Positions 32,784 through 42,309 of a DNA stretch of 64,000 bases are shown in pieces. Both the position numbers and the translations under genes were made by a program. Position 1 is the stretch's first letter. Each line of letters begins with the position of its first letter. The stretch comes from Pseudomonadota bacterium (lineage in GTDB: Bacteria > Pseudomonadota > Gammaproteobacteria > Steroidobacterales > Steroidobacteraceae): NCBI GenBank assembly GCA_016720075.1, contig JADJXW010000020.1:310001-374000 (forward strand), in the 5' to 3' direction. The notes beneath the pieces were generated by a model. It was given only the letters and a program-made list of their open reading frames with translations. It searched no databases and was not told the DNA's origin.

Positions 32784-35195
32784 ATGACTTCACGGGTCTC
32801 TGCATTTGTCCGTCTGGCCATCATGCTGGGCGCCGCCGCGCCGCTGGCCGCAACGGCCGCCGAAACGGCAACCGACGACGGGCTGCTCGATGAGATCGTC
32901 GTCACTGCCCAGAAGCGCGAGGAATCCCTGCGCGATGTGCCGCTGTCCGTGGAAGCCGTGTCGGGCGACAAACTGGCCGATGTCGGCATCGTGCGCCTCG
33001 ACGACCTTAAGGCATACGTGCCCAACCTGCAGATGACCGAAACCGGCATCGCCAACAACATCTACATCCGCGGCATCGGCTCGGGCCTGAACCAGGGTTT
33101 CGAGCAGTCGGTCAGCCTCTACCAGGACGGCATCTACCGCGGCCGCGGCCACCAGTCGCGCCTGCCCTTCCTCGATCTGGCGCGCATCGAAGTGCTGCGC
33201 GGTCCGCAGCCCATCCTCTTCGGCAAGAATGCCGTGGCCGGCGCGGTGAACATGGTGGCGGCCCGCCCCACCCGCGACTTCCAGGCATCCATCCGTGGCT
33301 CGCGGGATTTCGAGAACGACGAGACGCTGGCCTCGCTGATGCTGTCGGGCCCGCTGAATGAATATGCGGCGGCGCGCATCGCCGTGCATCACCGCAATTC
33401 CGACGGCTACCTGCGCAACGCGACGCTGGGCCGCGACGAACCGCTGCGCGATGAACTGGGCGCGCGCCTCACGCTCGACGTGTTCGCCACCGACAACTTC
33501 GACCTGTCGTGGCGGCTGGAGAAAGGCAGCTACAACGTCCGCGGCCGCCAGATCGAGATCTTCGGCGAAACGCCTATCGCCGCCGGCGCGCTCGCCGGAC
33601 TGCGCTACAGCCAGATCATGGCCGGCACGCCGAACCTCGGCCAGGGCCAGAACGCCACGGCCGCCAACAATGTCATCGACTACACGCGCTCCTCGCGCGG
33701 CGATCGCAGCAACCTGTCGAACTTCGAAACGGCGCTGACCGGCACCTACCGGTTCGGAGGCGGCGTCACGCTCACCTCCGTCACCGGCGTCAGCAACTAC
33801 AAGCTCGACGAACTGTGCGACTGCGATTTCACCGGCGCCAATGTGTTCGACGCCGGCATCACCGAGGACTACACGCAGTTCAGCCAGGAGCTGCGGCTGG
33901 CAAGCGATACCAGCGGGCCGTTCTCGTGGATGGGCGGCGCCTTCTACCAGCGCTATGCGCTGGATGAAACCGACTACCTGCATGTGCCCAGCAGCAGCCT
34001 GGTGATTCCGGTCCTCGCGCAGTCCTTCGCCGCCAACCCGGCGCTGGGCGGAACGCCGCAATCACGCGCGGCGTTCGCCAACTTCTTCCGCGAGGCCGTC
34101 AACCCGCGCGACTTCCGCCAGACCAGCGAACTGTTCTCGGCCTTCCTGCAGGCCTCGTTCGATGTCAGCGACCAGTGGAAGCTCACGGCCGGCGGTCGCT
34201 TCAACAACGAGAAGAAGACAGGCAGCCGCGTGACCAAGCTGCAGGCCGGATTCAACGGGCAGCCGCTGCCAAACGCGGTGCTGCCGCTGTTCAACTCGGT
34301 GCTGGGCATCGTGCCGCACAGTGCCGCCGGCGAACGCAAGGAATCCAACTTCTCCCCGATGATCAACATCCAGTACCACTGGACGTCCGATTCCATGGCT
34401 TACCTATCATGGGCACAGGGCTTCAAGTCCGGCGGCTTCGATGCGCGCTCCAACAAGCCCGTCACGGCGCCCACGGGCTTCCCGGCCACCTTCGGCGGCG
34501 GCACGTTCGAATTCGAGGACGAACGCGCCACCACCTACGAACTGGGCGTGAAGACCGCCATCGGCGGCAAGGCGGAACTCAGCGCCGATGTGTTCTACAC
34601 CGACTACAAGGACCTGCAGACCAGCGCTTTCGACGGGGCCATCGGCTTCAACGTGGGCAACGGCAGCGCCAAGGTGAAGGGCGCCGAGGTCTCGGGCCGC
34701 TGGCGGCCGGTGCCGGCCTTCACGCTGTCGGGTTCGATGGCGTACCTGGATTTCGAGTGGACCAAGTACAACGGCCAGTGCTATTTCGGGCGCACGCCCG
34801 ACGCGGGCACCAACTGCAACTACGACGGCTTCACCAACCAGCTCGCGCCCAAGCTCACCGGCGTGGCCTCGGGTGACTACGGCTGGGATGTGGCCGGCAA
34901 CCTGGAAGTCCATGCCGTGCTCGATCTGGTCTACACCTCCAAGTTCCTGCAGTCGCTGACGCTCGATCCGGCCAACACGCAGAAGGCCTACGCCAAGCTC
35001 AATGCGCGCCTGAGCGTGGGCGATGTGGAAGACCGCTGGGAAGTGGCGCTGGTGGGCCGCAATCTCACCGACAAGACCACCGTGGGTTATGCCGGCGACA
35101 CCCCGCTGTCGCAGCGGCTGTTCGGCGCGCGCAGCTACTACGGCTTCACGGATCCGCCGCGCAGCATCGCGGTCGAGGCGGCGTTCAAGTTCTAG
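32784..35195 (+). CDS. TonB-dependent outer-membrane receptor
   Basis: 803 residues. Signal peptide about 1-24, a TonB-box-like LDEIVVTAQKREESLRDVPLS near 35, and a plug domain (VEAVSGDKLADVGIVRLDDL, IYIRGIGS, GIYRGRG, RIEVLRGPQPILFGKNAVAGAVN). The 22-strand barrel ends in the terminal phenylalanine of VEAAFKF. Sequence style matches the large siderophore/polyol-type TonB receptors abundant in Xanthomonadales and sphingomonads. Ligand unknown; neighbours give no transport partner. Confidence 0.94.
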   Translation: MTSRVSAFVRLAIMLGAAAPLAATAAETATDDGLLDEIVVTAQKREESLRDVPLSVEAVSGDKLADVGIVRLDDLKAYVPNLQMTETGIANNIYIRGIGSGLNQGFEQSVSLYQDGIYRGRGHQSRLPFLDLARIEVLRGPQPILFGKNAVAGAVNMVAARPTRDFQASIRGSRDFENDETLASLMLSGPLNEYAAARIAVHHRNSDGYLRNATLGRDEPLRDELGARLTLDVFATDNFDLSWRLEKGSYNVRGRQIEIFGETPIAAGALAGLRYSQIMAGTPNLGQGQNATAANNVIDYTRSSRGDRSNLSNFETALTGTYRFGGGVTLTSVTGVSNYKLDELCDCDFTGANVFDAGITEDYTQFSQELRLASDTSGPFSWMGGAFYQRYALDETDYLHVPSSSLVIPVLAQSFAANPALGGTPQSRAAFANFFREAVNPRDFRQTSELFSAFLQASFDVSDQWKLTAGGRFNNEKKTGSRVTKLQAGFNGQPLPNAVLPLFNSVLGIVPHSAAGERKESNFSPMINIQYHWTSDSMAYLSWAQGFKSGGFDARSNKPVTAPTGFPATFGGGTFEFEDERATTYELGVKTAIGGKAELSADVFYTDYKDLQTSAFDGAIGFNVGNGSAKVKGAEVSGRWRPVPAFTLSGSMAYLDFEWTKYNGQCYFGRTPDAGTNCNYDGFTNQLAPKLTGVASGDYGWDVAGNLEVHAVLDLVYTSKFLQSLTLDPANTQKAYAKLNARLSVGDVEDRWEVALVGRNLTDKTTVGYAGDTPLSQRLFGARSYYGFTDPPRSIAVEAAFKF

Positions 35196-35198
35196 TCG

Positions 35199-35435
35199 TC
35201 AGGCGCGAAGGTGGATCTTCGCGCCTGATTCCTCGTCCTCGAACTCGCGCTCTCCCAGGCGACTGAGCACTTCGCCTGTTTTCAGGTCGTACCGGCGGTT
35301 GACCACTGCCGGTTCGGACAGCGAACCATCCTCGGCCACGACGCGCTCCAGCGTGATCCTCTCCAGGATTTCGCAGGGCTTGCCCTCGGCCGTGACGGCC
35401 GGATGGCGGATGATTTCCTCGCTGTATTTCTTCAT
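35199..35435 (-). CDS. Small hypothetical protein
   Basis: 78 residues, MKKYSEEIIRHPAVT at the N-terminus and EDEESGAKIHLRA at the end; charged and soluble, with likely beta structure (YDLKTGEVLSRLG). It lies 3 bases from the convergent TonB receptor stop and diverges from the next gene. The family is not recognised. Confidence 0.55.
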   Translation of the reverse strand: MKKYSEEIIRHPAVTAEGKPCEILERITLERVVAEDGSLSEPAVVNRRYDLKTGEVLSRLGEREFEDEESGAKIHLRA

Positions 35436-35475
35436 CGCGATGCGCTCTTGTGGGATGGCGAAGTATGATCGATCC

Positions 35476-36438
35476 ATGCCCGCCGGAAACGCCCTCCTGC
35501 CCCGCCTGCTGCTGCTGGCCTGTGGCTGCGCATCCAGCACCCTGGCCGCCCAGGCCCCTCCCGCGCGCTGCGACCTGAAACAGGCGGCCGACGGCGAATA
35601 CACGGCCCAGACCGGCCAGTCCGAGCGCCTGGCCGACATCTCCCGCACCACGCTCGGGCGCTTCGATGCGCTGATGAAATCCCGCCCCTGGAAGCCGGAC
35701 GCCCCCGTGCGCGACCAGATGAACACCGACGAGCGCCAGGCGCTGGTGGGCATCCAGGTGCAGATGCAGGCAAACCTCGTGGCGCAGTTGTTCGAATCGC
35801 GGCGCGAGCGGGATATCCGCGTCATCTCGCGCATGGCCGGCATCGCCGATGCGCTGGCCCATGCAAGCCCGACGCTGCCCGCCGACCAGGCCAGCGATGA
35901 CTATTTCCTGCTCACGCTGCTGTCGGGCATGGAATCGGTGAACCGGCCCGCCATCGAGGAAAGCGCCACTCCCGATGCCCGTGCCTGCACGCTGGAACAC
36001 GCGCTGTGGGATGCCGCCGTCGAGGTGGCCAACCAGGGCGCCGCGATGCCCGAACTCAAGCACATGGCGTTCACCACCTCGAAGCTCGCGCAGAAATACG
36101 GCAATCCCATTCCGCCTTCGGAGGAACTTGAGCCGACCGACCGCGAACTGTTCAACAGCCTCGTGCCCGCCCTGCAGCGCATGCGCGCCACGCGCGTGCA
36201 TGCCGAATCCCTGATGAAACTCGCGCTGCTGGAATCCACCTCGAAGGCGATGCTGCGCGCGCTGCACCAGGACCAGAACGAAATGCCCGGGGACATTTCC
36301 TATACCGGCACCACCTGGCAGCGCTGGGCGCAGCAGGGACAGGTAACGCCCGGCCAGCACCAGATGGTCGCGGTGCTCAATGCCATCAACCAGCGTATTC
36401 CCGCGGATGCGCCGGCCAGCGCCCGGCGCGCGGAATGA
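35476..36438 (+). CDS. Putative secreted or lipoprotein hypothetical protein
   Basis: 320 residues from ATG 35476. The N-terminus RLLLLACGCASSTLAAQA is a signal peptide with a possible lipobox (LLAC). The mature part is helical, with no recognised catalytic motif; conserved-looking stretches are MNTDERQALVGIQVQMQANLVAQLFESRRERD and TSKLAQKYGNPIPPSEELEPTDRELFNSLVPAL. An upstream in-frame ATG at 35455 is possible. No function is inferred. Confidence 0.7.
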   Translation: MPAGNALLPRLLLLACGCASSTLAAQAPPARCDLKQAADGEYTAQTGQSERLADISRTTLGRFDALMKSRPWKPDAPVRDQMNTDERQALVGIQVQMQANLVAQLFESRRERDIRVISRMAGIADALAHASPTLPADQASDDYFLLTLLSGMESVNRPAIEESATPDARACTLEHALWDAAVEVANQGAAMPELKHMAFTTSKLAQKYGNPIPPSEELEPTDRELFNSLVPALQRMRATRVHAESLMKLALLESTSKAMLRALHQDQNEMPGDISYTGTTWQRWAQQGQVTPGQHQMVAVLNAINQRIPADAPASARRAE

Positions 36439-36457
36439 ACTCGCCTGCCGCGTGGCC

Positions 36458-36637
36458 TCAGGCGTCGAGCCGGTTGTCCGGATCGATCACGGCTTCCAGC
36501 GCGTTGCGGAAATCCGCCTCGGTCATGGTGCGGTTCGCCCAGGCCTCGAACATGCCGGTCAGAAAATCCGCCTCGGCGGAGTTCAGGTGTAGTTCCTCCA
36601 CCTCGATGCCCGGCGCCAGGCTGTACTGCTGATTCAT
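36458..36637 (-). CDS. Small hypothetical protein
   Basis: 59 residues from ATG 36637 (MNQQYSLAPGIEVEELHLNS). Acidic and helical; FLTGMFEAWANRTMTEADFRNALEAVIDP suggests a short helical bundle. A start at 36658 is an alternative. It converges with the preceding secreted protein gene. Family not recognised. Confidence 0.5.
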   Translation of the reverse strand: MNQQYSLAPGIEVEELHLNSAEADFLTGMFEAWANRTMTEADFRNALEAVIDPDNRLDA

Positions 36638-36777
36638 GGCAGTGTTATACCGCCACATCCCGGACTGGCTGGCTGTAGGGTCAATGCGACGTCGGCTGCG
36701 CGCGACAGCCAGGCGACATAAGAATTGCCGAGGCGCGGGAAGCGCAAACTGATACGCTTGGAAGGCAGGGGGACAAC

Positions 36778-37560
36778 ATGAATAAGAAAATTCGCTCTTC
36801 GTACCCGAAGATGATTCTTGCCACCTTCACCGCGCTGCTCTTCGGCACTGCCGGACAGTTGCTGGCGGCCGGCGACGAGATCCCGAAATTGAGCGGTGTC
36901 TGGCAGTTCGGCCAGTGCGTCGACGGCTCGCGAATGAAGTGCCTGATCCTGGAGGAGAACGATCCCCTGCTGACCGAGCGCGCCAAGGCCTTCCGTGACG
37001 CCATGGATGAGGCCGCGCAACCGAAATACGACTGTGGCCCGATGTCGATCCCGCACATGTGGACGGATCCGTACGCGCACCAGATCGAACAGTTCGCAGA
37101 CCGGATCGTGTTCACCTACGGCAAGGACGATGTGGTGCGCACCGCGTGGCTGCCCAACAGCAAGCACCCGAAGCCGGCGAAGAACGAGTTCCTCTATTTC
37201 GGTGATTCGCGCGCCCGCTACGAAAACGGCGCGCTGATCGTGGAAACCACGCACTTCGCCTTCGACCCGCAGGGAATGAATGCCGACTTCCGCCTGCCTT
37301 CATCCACCCAGAAGAAGGTCGTGGAGCGATACACCCGGGAAGGCAGCGACCTGGTGCTGGAAGTCACCACGACCGACCCGTTCTACCTGAAGAAGCCCTG
37401 GGTCTATAAGGTGCGCTCGAAGCCGGATCCGGAACCGCTGGCATTGCCGTGGGACTGCGATGCGCCCGCGGCCCAGGACATCCTCAAGCTGATGGCCCCC
37501 AAGTTCCCGAACGATCCGCCGATCGTGCGCCTGCCGGTCGAGCAAGGAGCAAAACCATGA
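36778..37560 (+). CDS. Secreted hypothetical protein
   Basis: 260 residues. Signal peptide about 1-31 (MILATFTALLFGTAGQLLAAG). The mature protein begins EIPKLSGVWQFGQC and contains paired cysteines, HMWTDPYAHQIEQFADRIVFTYGKDD, and a beta-rich C-terminal half (YENGALIVETTHFAFDPQGMNADF). Similar exported proteins lie beside DUF6152-type genes in other proteobacteria, as here where the next gene overlaps by ATGA. No enzyme motif is seen. Confidence 0.75.
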   Translation: MNKKIRSSYPKMILATFTALLFGTAGQLLAAGDEIPKLSGVWQFGQCVDGSRMKCLILEENDPLLTERAKAFRDAMDEAAQPKYDCGPMSIPHMWTDPYAHQIEQFADRIVFTYGKDDVVRTAWLPNSKHPKPAKNEFLYFGDSRARYENGALIVETTHFAFDPQGMNADFRLPSSTQKKVVERYTREGSDLVLEVTTTDPFYLKKPWVYKVRSKPDPEPLALPWDCDAPAAQDILKLMAPKFPNDPPIVRLPVEQGAKP

Positions 37561-37937
37561 AATCCCGCTATGCACTGATGATTGGCGCGCTGACGCTGGT
37601 GGCTGTTTCCGCCGGGGCGCATCACAGCACCGCTGGCATCTACCAGCAGGACATCGAGGTGCAATTGAAGGGCAAGGTCAAGGAGTGGCGTTTCATCAAC
37701 CCGCATCCGAGCCTGAAGATCGAGGTGGTCGACGACAAGGGCGTGGCCCATGAATGGGACGTCAGCTACGGCGGCTCGGCGGTCGCGCATTTGAAGCGTC
37801 GCGGATACAGCGCGGATACCTTCAAGCCGGGTGACGTGATCATCGTCAAGGGCCACCCGACCGTGCTCAAGGATGCTTACGGCCTGCTGATGGAAACCGG
37901 CAATCCGACCCGCGAGGACGGCAAGCCCTACCCCTGA
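37557..37937 (+). CDS. DUF6152-like small periplasmic protein
   Basis: 126 residues. Signal peptide about 1-21 ending SAGA, then HHSTAGIYQQDIEVQLKGKVKEWRFINPHPSLKIEV. The HHS start of the mature chain and the KEWRFINPHP strand are characteristic of DUF6152. It looks like a small beta-barrel of unknown role. AAGGAG at 37544-37549 precedes the ATG, which overlaps the previous stop (ATGA). Confidence 0.8.
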   Translation: MKSRYALMIGALTLVAVSAGAHHSTAGIYQQDIEVQLKGKVKEWRFINPHPSLKIEVVDDKGVAHEWDVSYGGSAVAHLKRRGYSADTFKPGDVIIVKGHPTVLKDAYGLLMETGNPTREDGKPYP

Positions 37938-37942
37938 AAGAA

Positions 37943-38020
<78 letters not shown>

Positions 38021-38074
38021 ACCGTAGGGACGCGCATAATACCTGCTGTCACGAATAAAGGGGGACTTCGAACC

Positions 38075-38653
38075 ATGGCCAATCCAGTCGACCGCCGGGG
38101 CTTCCTGGCCAACGGATCGCTTCTGGGCGCTGCGGGCGCCCTGGGACTGCTCGCCACGCGCAGCGCCGCCAGCGCGGAGCCCTGGCCGGCCGGCACCGGC
38201 CCCATCCTGACGGGCAAGGCGCCGTCGGATGCCCAGCCCCGCTCCGGCGGCATGCCGCTCGCCCGCTACCTGCAGTACGTCAACTGGTTCAACAACGGCG
38301 ATCCGCGCTACCTCGAGTTCTACCACCCCGACGTGGAACTGGAACTGGGCAATGCCACGATTCGAAGCAGCTCTGGCATCCGCGATTTCTACCGGGAAGT
38401 GCACGCGCACATCCACGAAAAGGTGGAAGTGACGCACTACGTGGCCGACGCCACCGGCATCGCGGCGGAGCTGCCCTCGGAGTTCAAGGTCTACAAGGAC
38501 TGGGCCGAGCCCAACTACTTCCGGCGGCCGCTGAAGGCCGGTGAAGTGTTCCGCGTGATCAGCCTGGGCATGTATCAGGTGGACAACGGCCGTTTCCGTC
38601 ACATCAAGGCGGCGCGCTACAAGCTGGTCCACGAGTGGCGCATGGAGGGCTGA
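38075..38653 (+). CDS. Tat-exported SnoaL/NTF2-like protein
   Basis: 192 residues. Twin-arginine signal DRRGFLANGSLLGAAGALGLLA, then an NTF2-like alpha+beta barrel: ARYLQYVNWFNNGDPRYLEFYHPDVELELGNAT and GIRDFYREVHAHIHEKVEVTHYVAD. Relatives are small polyketide cyclases or binding proteins, so the actual ligand is unknown. The start is taken after the tRNA; longer frames would overlap tRNA-Pro. Confidence 0.75.
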   Translation: MANPVDRRGFLANGSLLGAAGALGLLATRSAASAEPWPAGTGPILTGKAPSDAQPRSGGMPLARYLQYVNWFNNGDPRYLEFYHPDVELELGNATIRSSSGIRDFYREVHAHIHEKVEVTHYVADATGIAAELPSEFKVYKDWAEPNYFRRPLKAGEVFRVISLGMYQVDNGRFRHIKAARYKLVHEWRMEG

Positions 38654-38673
38654 CGCGAGTCAGCCCGGCCGGC

Positions 38674-39255
38674 TCAGGCTCCCGGCGGCAGCGGCGAGTT
38701 CGGGTACCAGAACTTGCGGTGGCACTGCTCGCAGGTTTCATCGAGAACGCCGCCGTTCTCCAGCATGGCGTCGATATCGCGCTTCTCGATCGCCGCGAGC
38801 AGCAGTTCGGCCACGCCGCGCATCGCCTCTGAATAGGCAAGGTAGGTCGCCCGATCCGCATCCACGGCGGCCTGCGACTGCTCGGGCGTGAAGTCACCCT
38901 CGCCTCCAGCCTCTGAGAGCTGCTGCCCCGGATGGGCAACCCGTCGCCCCTCCAGCATCAGCAGGTTCGCGCCCTCGATGACGGCCAGCGCCTTGTGGCG
39001 CACTTCGGCCCATTCGGCATCCGTGCGTGGCTGGCGCTCCTCGATGCCCTTGTCGGTGGAGATCGTCGCCACGGATTCCCACAGGAAATCGGCAGCGGGG
39101 TCGATCTGCCCGAGCATCAGGTCCAGCACGCTGGCCACGGGCTTGGGCTGCGCCGCGGCCACCGCGGGCGCAGTGGACTCAGCAGCGGGCTTTGGCGAAC
39201 AGCCGACGATCGCAAGCAGCGCGAGGCAGGCGCCGAAGAGCTTCATGGATCTCAT
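38674..39255 (-). CDS. Lipoprotein cytochrome c-like protein
   Basis: 193 residues. Signal with lipobox LLAIVGCS, an Ala/Pro linker, and a helical domain ending with one haem motif TCEQCHRKFWYPNSP. Single-haem helical proteins with a C-terminal CxxCH resemble class II cytochromes. It is predicted to be membrane-tethered in the periplasm. ATG 39255 or 39246 may be used. It lies downstream of the merR-like gene on the same strand. Confidence 0.8.
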   Translation of the reverse strand: MRSMKLFGACLALLAIVGCSPKPAAESTAPAVAAAQPKPVASVLDLMLGQIDPAADFLWESVATISTDKGIEERQPRTDAEWAEVRHKALAVIEGANLLMLEGRRVAHPGQQLSEAGGEGDFTPEQSQAAVDADRATYLAYSEAMRGVAELLLAAIEKRDIDAMLENGGVLDETCEQCHRKFWYPNSPLPPGA

Positions 39256-39291
39256 AGGTCCCCCGGCGCCGAGATGGCGCGTGCGCGACGC

Positions 39292-39648
39292 TCAGCGCCG
39301 CAGGATGCGCAGGATTTCTTCCAGCTCGCCGCGGATCTGCCGCGCCACCTGCTGGCTCTGGTTCACGTCGCTGCGATTCTCTTCGCCATCGAGCTTCTGG
39401 CGCGCGCCACCGATGGTGAAGCCCTGCTCGTAAAGCAGGCTTCTGATCTGCCGGATGACGAGCACGTCCTGGCGCTGGTAGTAGCGGCGGTTGCCGCGAC
39501 GCTTCACCGGCTTCAGCTGCGGGAATTCCTGTTCCCAGTAGCGCAGCACATGCGGCTTCACGCCGCACAACTCGCTGACCTCACCGATGGTGAAGTAGCG
39601 CTTGCCCGGGATCGCCGGCAGTTCGTTATTGTTCCGCGGTTCCAGCAT
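39292..39648 (-). CDS. MerR-family transcriptional regulator
   Basis: 118 residues. The winged HTH reads YFTIGEVSELCGVKPHVLRYWEQEFPQLKPVKRRGNRRYYQRQDV, with the usual second helix IRSLLYEQGFTIGGARQKL. It lacks metal-sensing cysteines and the long effector domain. Its position after ihfA is conserved in gammaproteobacteria, where it is an uncharacterised MerR-like protein. It overlaps the end of ihfA by 23 bases. Confidence 0.92.
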   Translation of the reverse strand: MLEPRNNNELPAIPGKRYFTIGEVSELCGVKPHVLRYWEQEFPQLKPVKRRGNRRYYQRQDVLVIRQIRSLLYEQGFTIGGARQKLDGEENRSDVNQSQQVARQIRGELEEILRILRR

Positions 39649-39928
39649 ACGCTTCGACGCGCGCCTTCAGTTTCTGGCCAGGACGGAAAGTAACCACGCG
39701 CCGCGCGCTGATGGGAATTTCCTCACCGGTCTTGGGATTGCGGCCGGGCCGCTGGTTCTTGTCGCGCAGGTCGAAGTTGCCGAAGCCGGAAAGCTTCACC
39801 TGCGCACCATCGGAAAGTGCACCACGCACTTCTTCGAAAAACAGATCGACGAGCTCCCGAGCCTCGCGTTTGTTCAGACCCAACTGATCGAACAACGCTT
39901 CGGCAATTTCCGCTTTCGTCAGAGCCAT
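39626..39928 (-). CDS. ihfA: Integration host factor subunit alpha
   Basis: 100 residues, HU/IHF fold. It bends DNA as a heterodimer with IhfB. Motifs are MALTKAEIAEALFDQLGLNKREA, the signature GFGNFDLRDKNQRPGRNPKTGE with the intercalating proline, and the C-terminal FRPGQKLKARV. It follows pheT by 2 bases, its standard position. Confidence 0.97.
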   Translation of the reverse strand: MALTKAEIAEALFDQLGLNKREARELVDLFFEEVRGALSDGAQVKLSGFGNFDLRDKNQRPGRNPKTGEEIPISARRVVTFRPGQKLKARVEAYAGTAEQ

Positions 39929-39930
39929 GC

Positions 39931-42309
39931 CTAGTCCCGTACCTTAGCGTCCAGCTGGGAACCCAGATCAGCGGCGATGGAAGCCATCAGTGCATCCGCC
40001 TCGTCGTCTTTCAGAGTCTTATTATTATCCTGAAAAATCAATCCTAAGGCGATGCTTTTTCGTGCAGTTTCTATGCCCGGGCCCTGATAGATGTCGAACA
40101 CCCTCAGGTCGCGCAACAGACTCCCTGCCGCAACACTAACACGAGATTTGATGGCGCTTAAAGGCGTGTCCACCGGCACGGTGATAGACAGGTCGCGCCT
40201 GACCTGCGGGAAGCGCGATACCGGCGACAGCGTCGGCAAAGGCGCCGCGATCGCCCGGATTATGTCCAGTTCGAACATCAGCACCGTGGCGCCAATGCCA
40301 CGCTCGGCGCGCAGCGAGGGATGCAGTTCACCCAACCAGCCCACTTCCACGCCATCGCGCACCACGGCCGCGCTGCGGCCCGGATGCAGGCATTCCAAGG
40401 TGGCACCGCGCCATTCAAACGTGGCGCCCGGCCCGGCCAGCGCGAGCACCGCAGCCACATCGCCTTTCAGGTCGAAGTAATCGGCTTCCTCGCGGCCGCC
40501 GCCCCATTGTTCGGGCCAACGACTGCCGGCGACGATGCCTGCCACTCTCAGGGACTCATCGACCTGACCCTGCTGCAACTGGAACACGCGCCCGCGTTCG
40601 AACAGGCGCACGCGATCCTGCTGACGCGAAAGATTCTCGAGTGCGGCCTTGAGCAGGCCCGGCCACAAGGAAGTACGCATCACCGACAGGTCGGCCGCGA
40701 TGGGATTGGACAGCCGGATGGCGCTGCGCTGCGCAAACAGCTGCTGCTGCAGCTGCGGGTCGACGAAGGCGTAGTTGATGGCCTCCTGGTAGCCGCGGGC
40801 GATCAGCACGTCGAGCAGCGAACGCTCGTCCACCAGTGATTCGCTGCGGCGCGCAAAACGCTGCGGCAGCCGCGTGGGCGCTTCCTGCACCAGGTCGAAA
40901 CCCACGATGCGCAGCACTTCCTCGATCAGATCCGCCTCGATGCTGATGTCGAAACGCCACGACGGCGGGGTCACGAGCCAGCCATCCCATTCGGGCGTGG
41001 TCTTCATGCCCAGGCCATTCAGGCTCGACATCACGCGGCTGTCGTCGATATAGGCGCCCGTCAGCGCAGCCAGGCGCGCGCGGCGCAGCGACACCGGCAC
41101 GCGCACGGGCAGCGCATGCGCGTTGCGCACTTCATGCACGGCGGCGGGCACGCCACCGCACAGTGAAACCAGCAGCGACGTGGCGCGCGCCATGGCGCCG
41201 GCCTGCAGCTGCGGATCAACGCCGCGCTCGAAGCGCTGGCTGGCATCGGTCTGCAGGCCATGACGGCGCGCGCGCCCGGCGATGGACTCGGGCGCGAACC
41301 AGGCCACCTCGAGCAGCACGTCGGTCACCTCTTCGGTGATGGACGTGCCCTGGCCGCCCATCACGCCGGCAAGGCCGATCGGGCCATTGTCGTCAGTGAT
41401 CAGCACTTCATCGCCCGCCAGATCGATGCTGCGCTCATCGAGCAGCGTCAGCTTCTCGCCGGCGCGCGCCATGCGCACGATGAGCGGACCGTGCACGCGG
41501 CTTGCATCGTAGGCGTGCATGGGCTGGCCACATTCCAGCAGCACGTAGTTCGTCACGTCGACCACGGGATTGATGCTGCGCAGGCCCGCGCGACGCAGGC
41601 GCTCCTGCATCCACAGCGGCGTGGTGCCGCGATTGGACAATCCATTGATGCGCCGCGTGAGCAGTCGCGGCGCGGCCTCGCCCGATTCGACGATGGGCAC
41701 CGGACCGGCATCGCCAGCCACGGGCGGGACCGCCGTGAGCATCGGCGGCTTCAGCCGCCCGCCGGTCAGCGCGGCCACTTCGCGCGCCACGCCCAGCACC
41801 GACATCGCATCACCGCGATTGGCGTAGACCTTCAGTTCGAGGATGGAATCATCGAGCGACAGGTATTCGCGCAGCGCCGTGCCCGCCGGTGCATCGGCAG
41901 GCAGTTCCATGAGTCCGGTGGAGGTTGCCGCCAGGCCCAGCTCTTTCGCCGAGCACAGCATGCCGGCCGATTCCACGCCGCGCAGCTTCGCGGCCTTGAT
42001 GTTCATGCCACCAGGCAGCACCGCGCCCACGATGGCCAGCGGCGCCTTCAATCCCTGGCGCGCATTGGCCGCGCCGCAGACGATCTGCACCGCGCCGCTG
42101 CCGGTATCCACCTGGCAGACGCGCAGCTTGTCGGCTTCCGGGTGTGCGGCGATGGAAGTTATTTCGGCGACGACCACACCCGAGAATTCCGGCGCGGCAG
42201 GCTCCACGCCCTCCACCTCGAAGCCCGAGGCGGTGAGCCGGCGCGACAGCTCGGCAGAATCCCAGGGGAAATCCACCCATTCGCGCAGCCAGGAGACCGG
42301 GATCTTCAT
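39931..42309 (-). CDS. pheT: Phenylalanyl-tRNA synthetase beta subunit
   Basis: 792 residues. Starts MKIPVSWLREWVDFPWDSAELSRRLTASGFEV, then an N-terminal tRNA-binding (EMAP) domain (VVVAEITSIAAHPEADKLRVCQVD), B3/B4 editing region, B5, and a C-terminal anticodon-binding FDX domain (SRFPQVRRDLSITVPVDTPLSAI). Charges tRNA-Phe with PheS. ATG overlaps the pheS stop by ATGA. Confidence 0.97.
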   Translation of the reverse strand: MKIPVSWLREWVDFPWDSAELSRRLTASGFEVEGVEPAAPEFSGVVVAEITSIAAHPEADKLRVCQVDTGSGAVQIVCGAANARQGLKAPLAIVGAVLPGGMNIKAAKLRGVESAGMLCSAKELGLAATSTGLMELPADAPAGTALREYLSLDDSILELKVYANRGDAMSVLGVAREVAALTGGRLKPPMLTAVPPVAGDAGPVPIVESGEAAPRLLTRRINGLSNRGTTPLWMQERLRRAGLRSINPVVDVTNYVLLECGQPMHAYDASRVHGPLIVRMARAGEKLTLLDERSIDLAGDEVLITDDNGPIGLAGVMGGQGTSITEEVTDVLLEVAWFAPESIAGRARRHGLQTDASQRFERGVDPQLQAGAMARATSLLVSLCGGVPAAVHEVRNAHALPVRVPVSLRRARLAALTGAYIDDSRVMSSLNGLGMKTTPEWDGWLVTPPSWRFDISIEADLIEEVLRIVGFDLVQEAPTRLPQRFARRSESLVDERSLLDVLIARGYQEAINYAFVDPQLQQQLFAQRSAIRLSNPIAADLSVMRTSLWPGLLKAALENLSRQQDRVRLFERGRVFQLQQGQVDESLRVAGIVAGSRWPEQWGGGREEADYFDLKGDVAAVLALAGPGATFEWRGATLECLHPGRSAAVVRDGVEVGWLGELHPSLRAERGIGATVLMFELDIIRAIAAPLPTLSPVSRFPQVRRDLSITVPVDTPLSAIKSRVSVAAGSLLRDLRVFDIYQGPGIETARKSIALGLIFQDNNKTLKDDEADALMASIAADLGSQLDAKVRD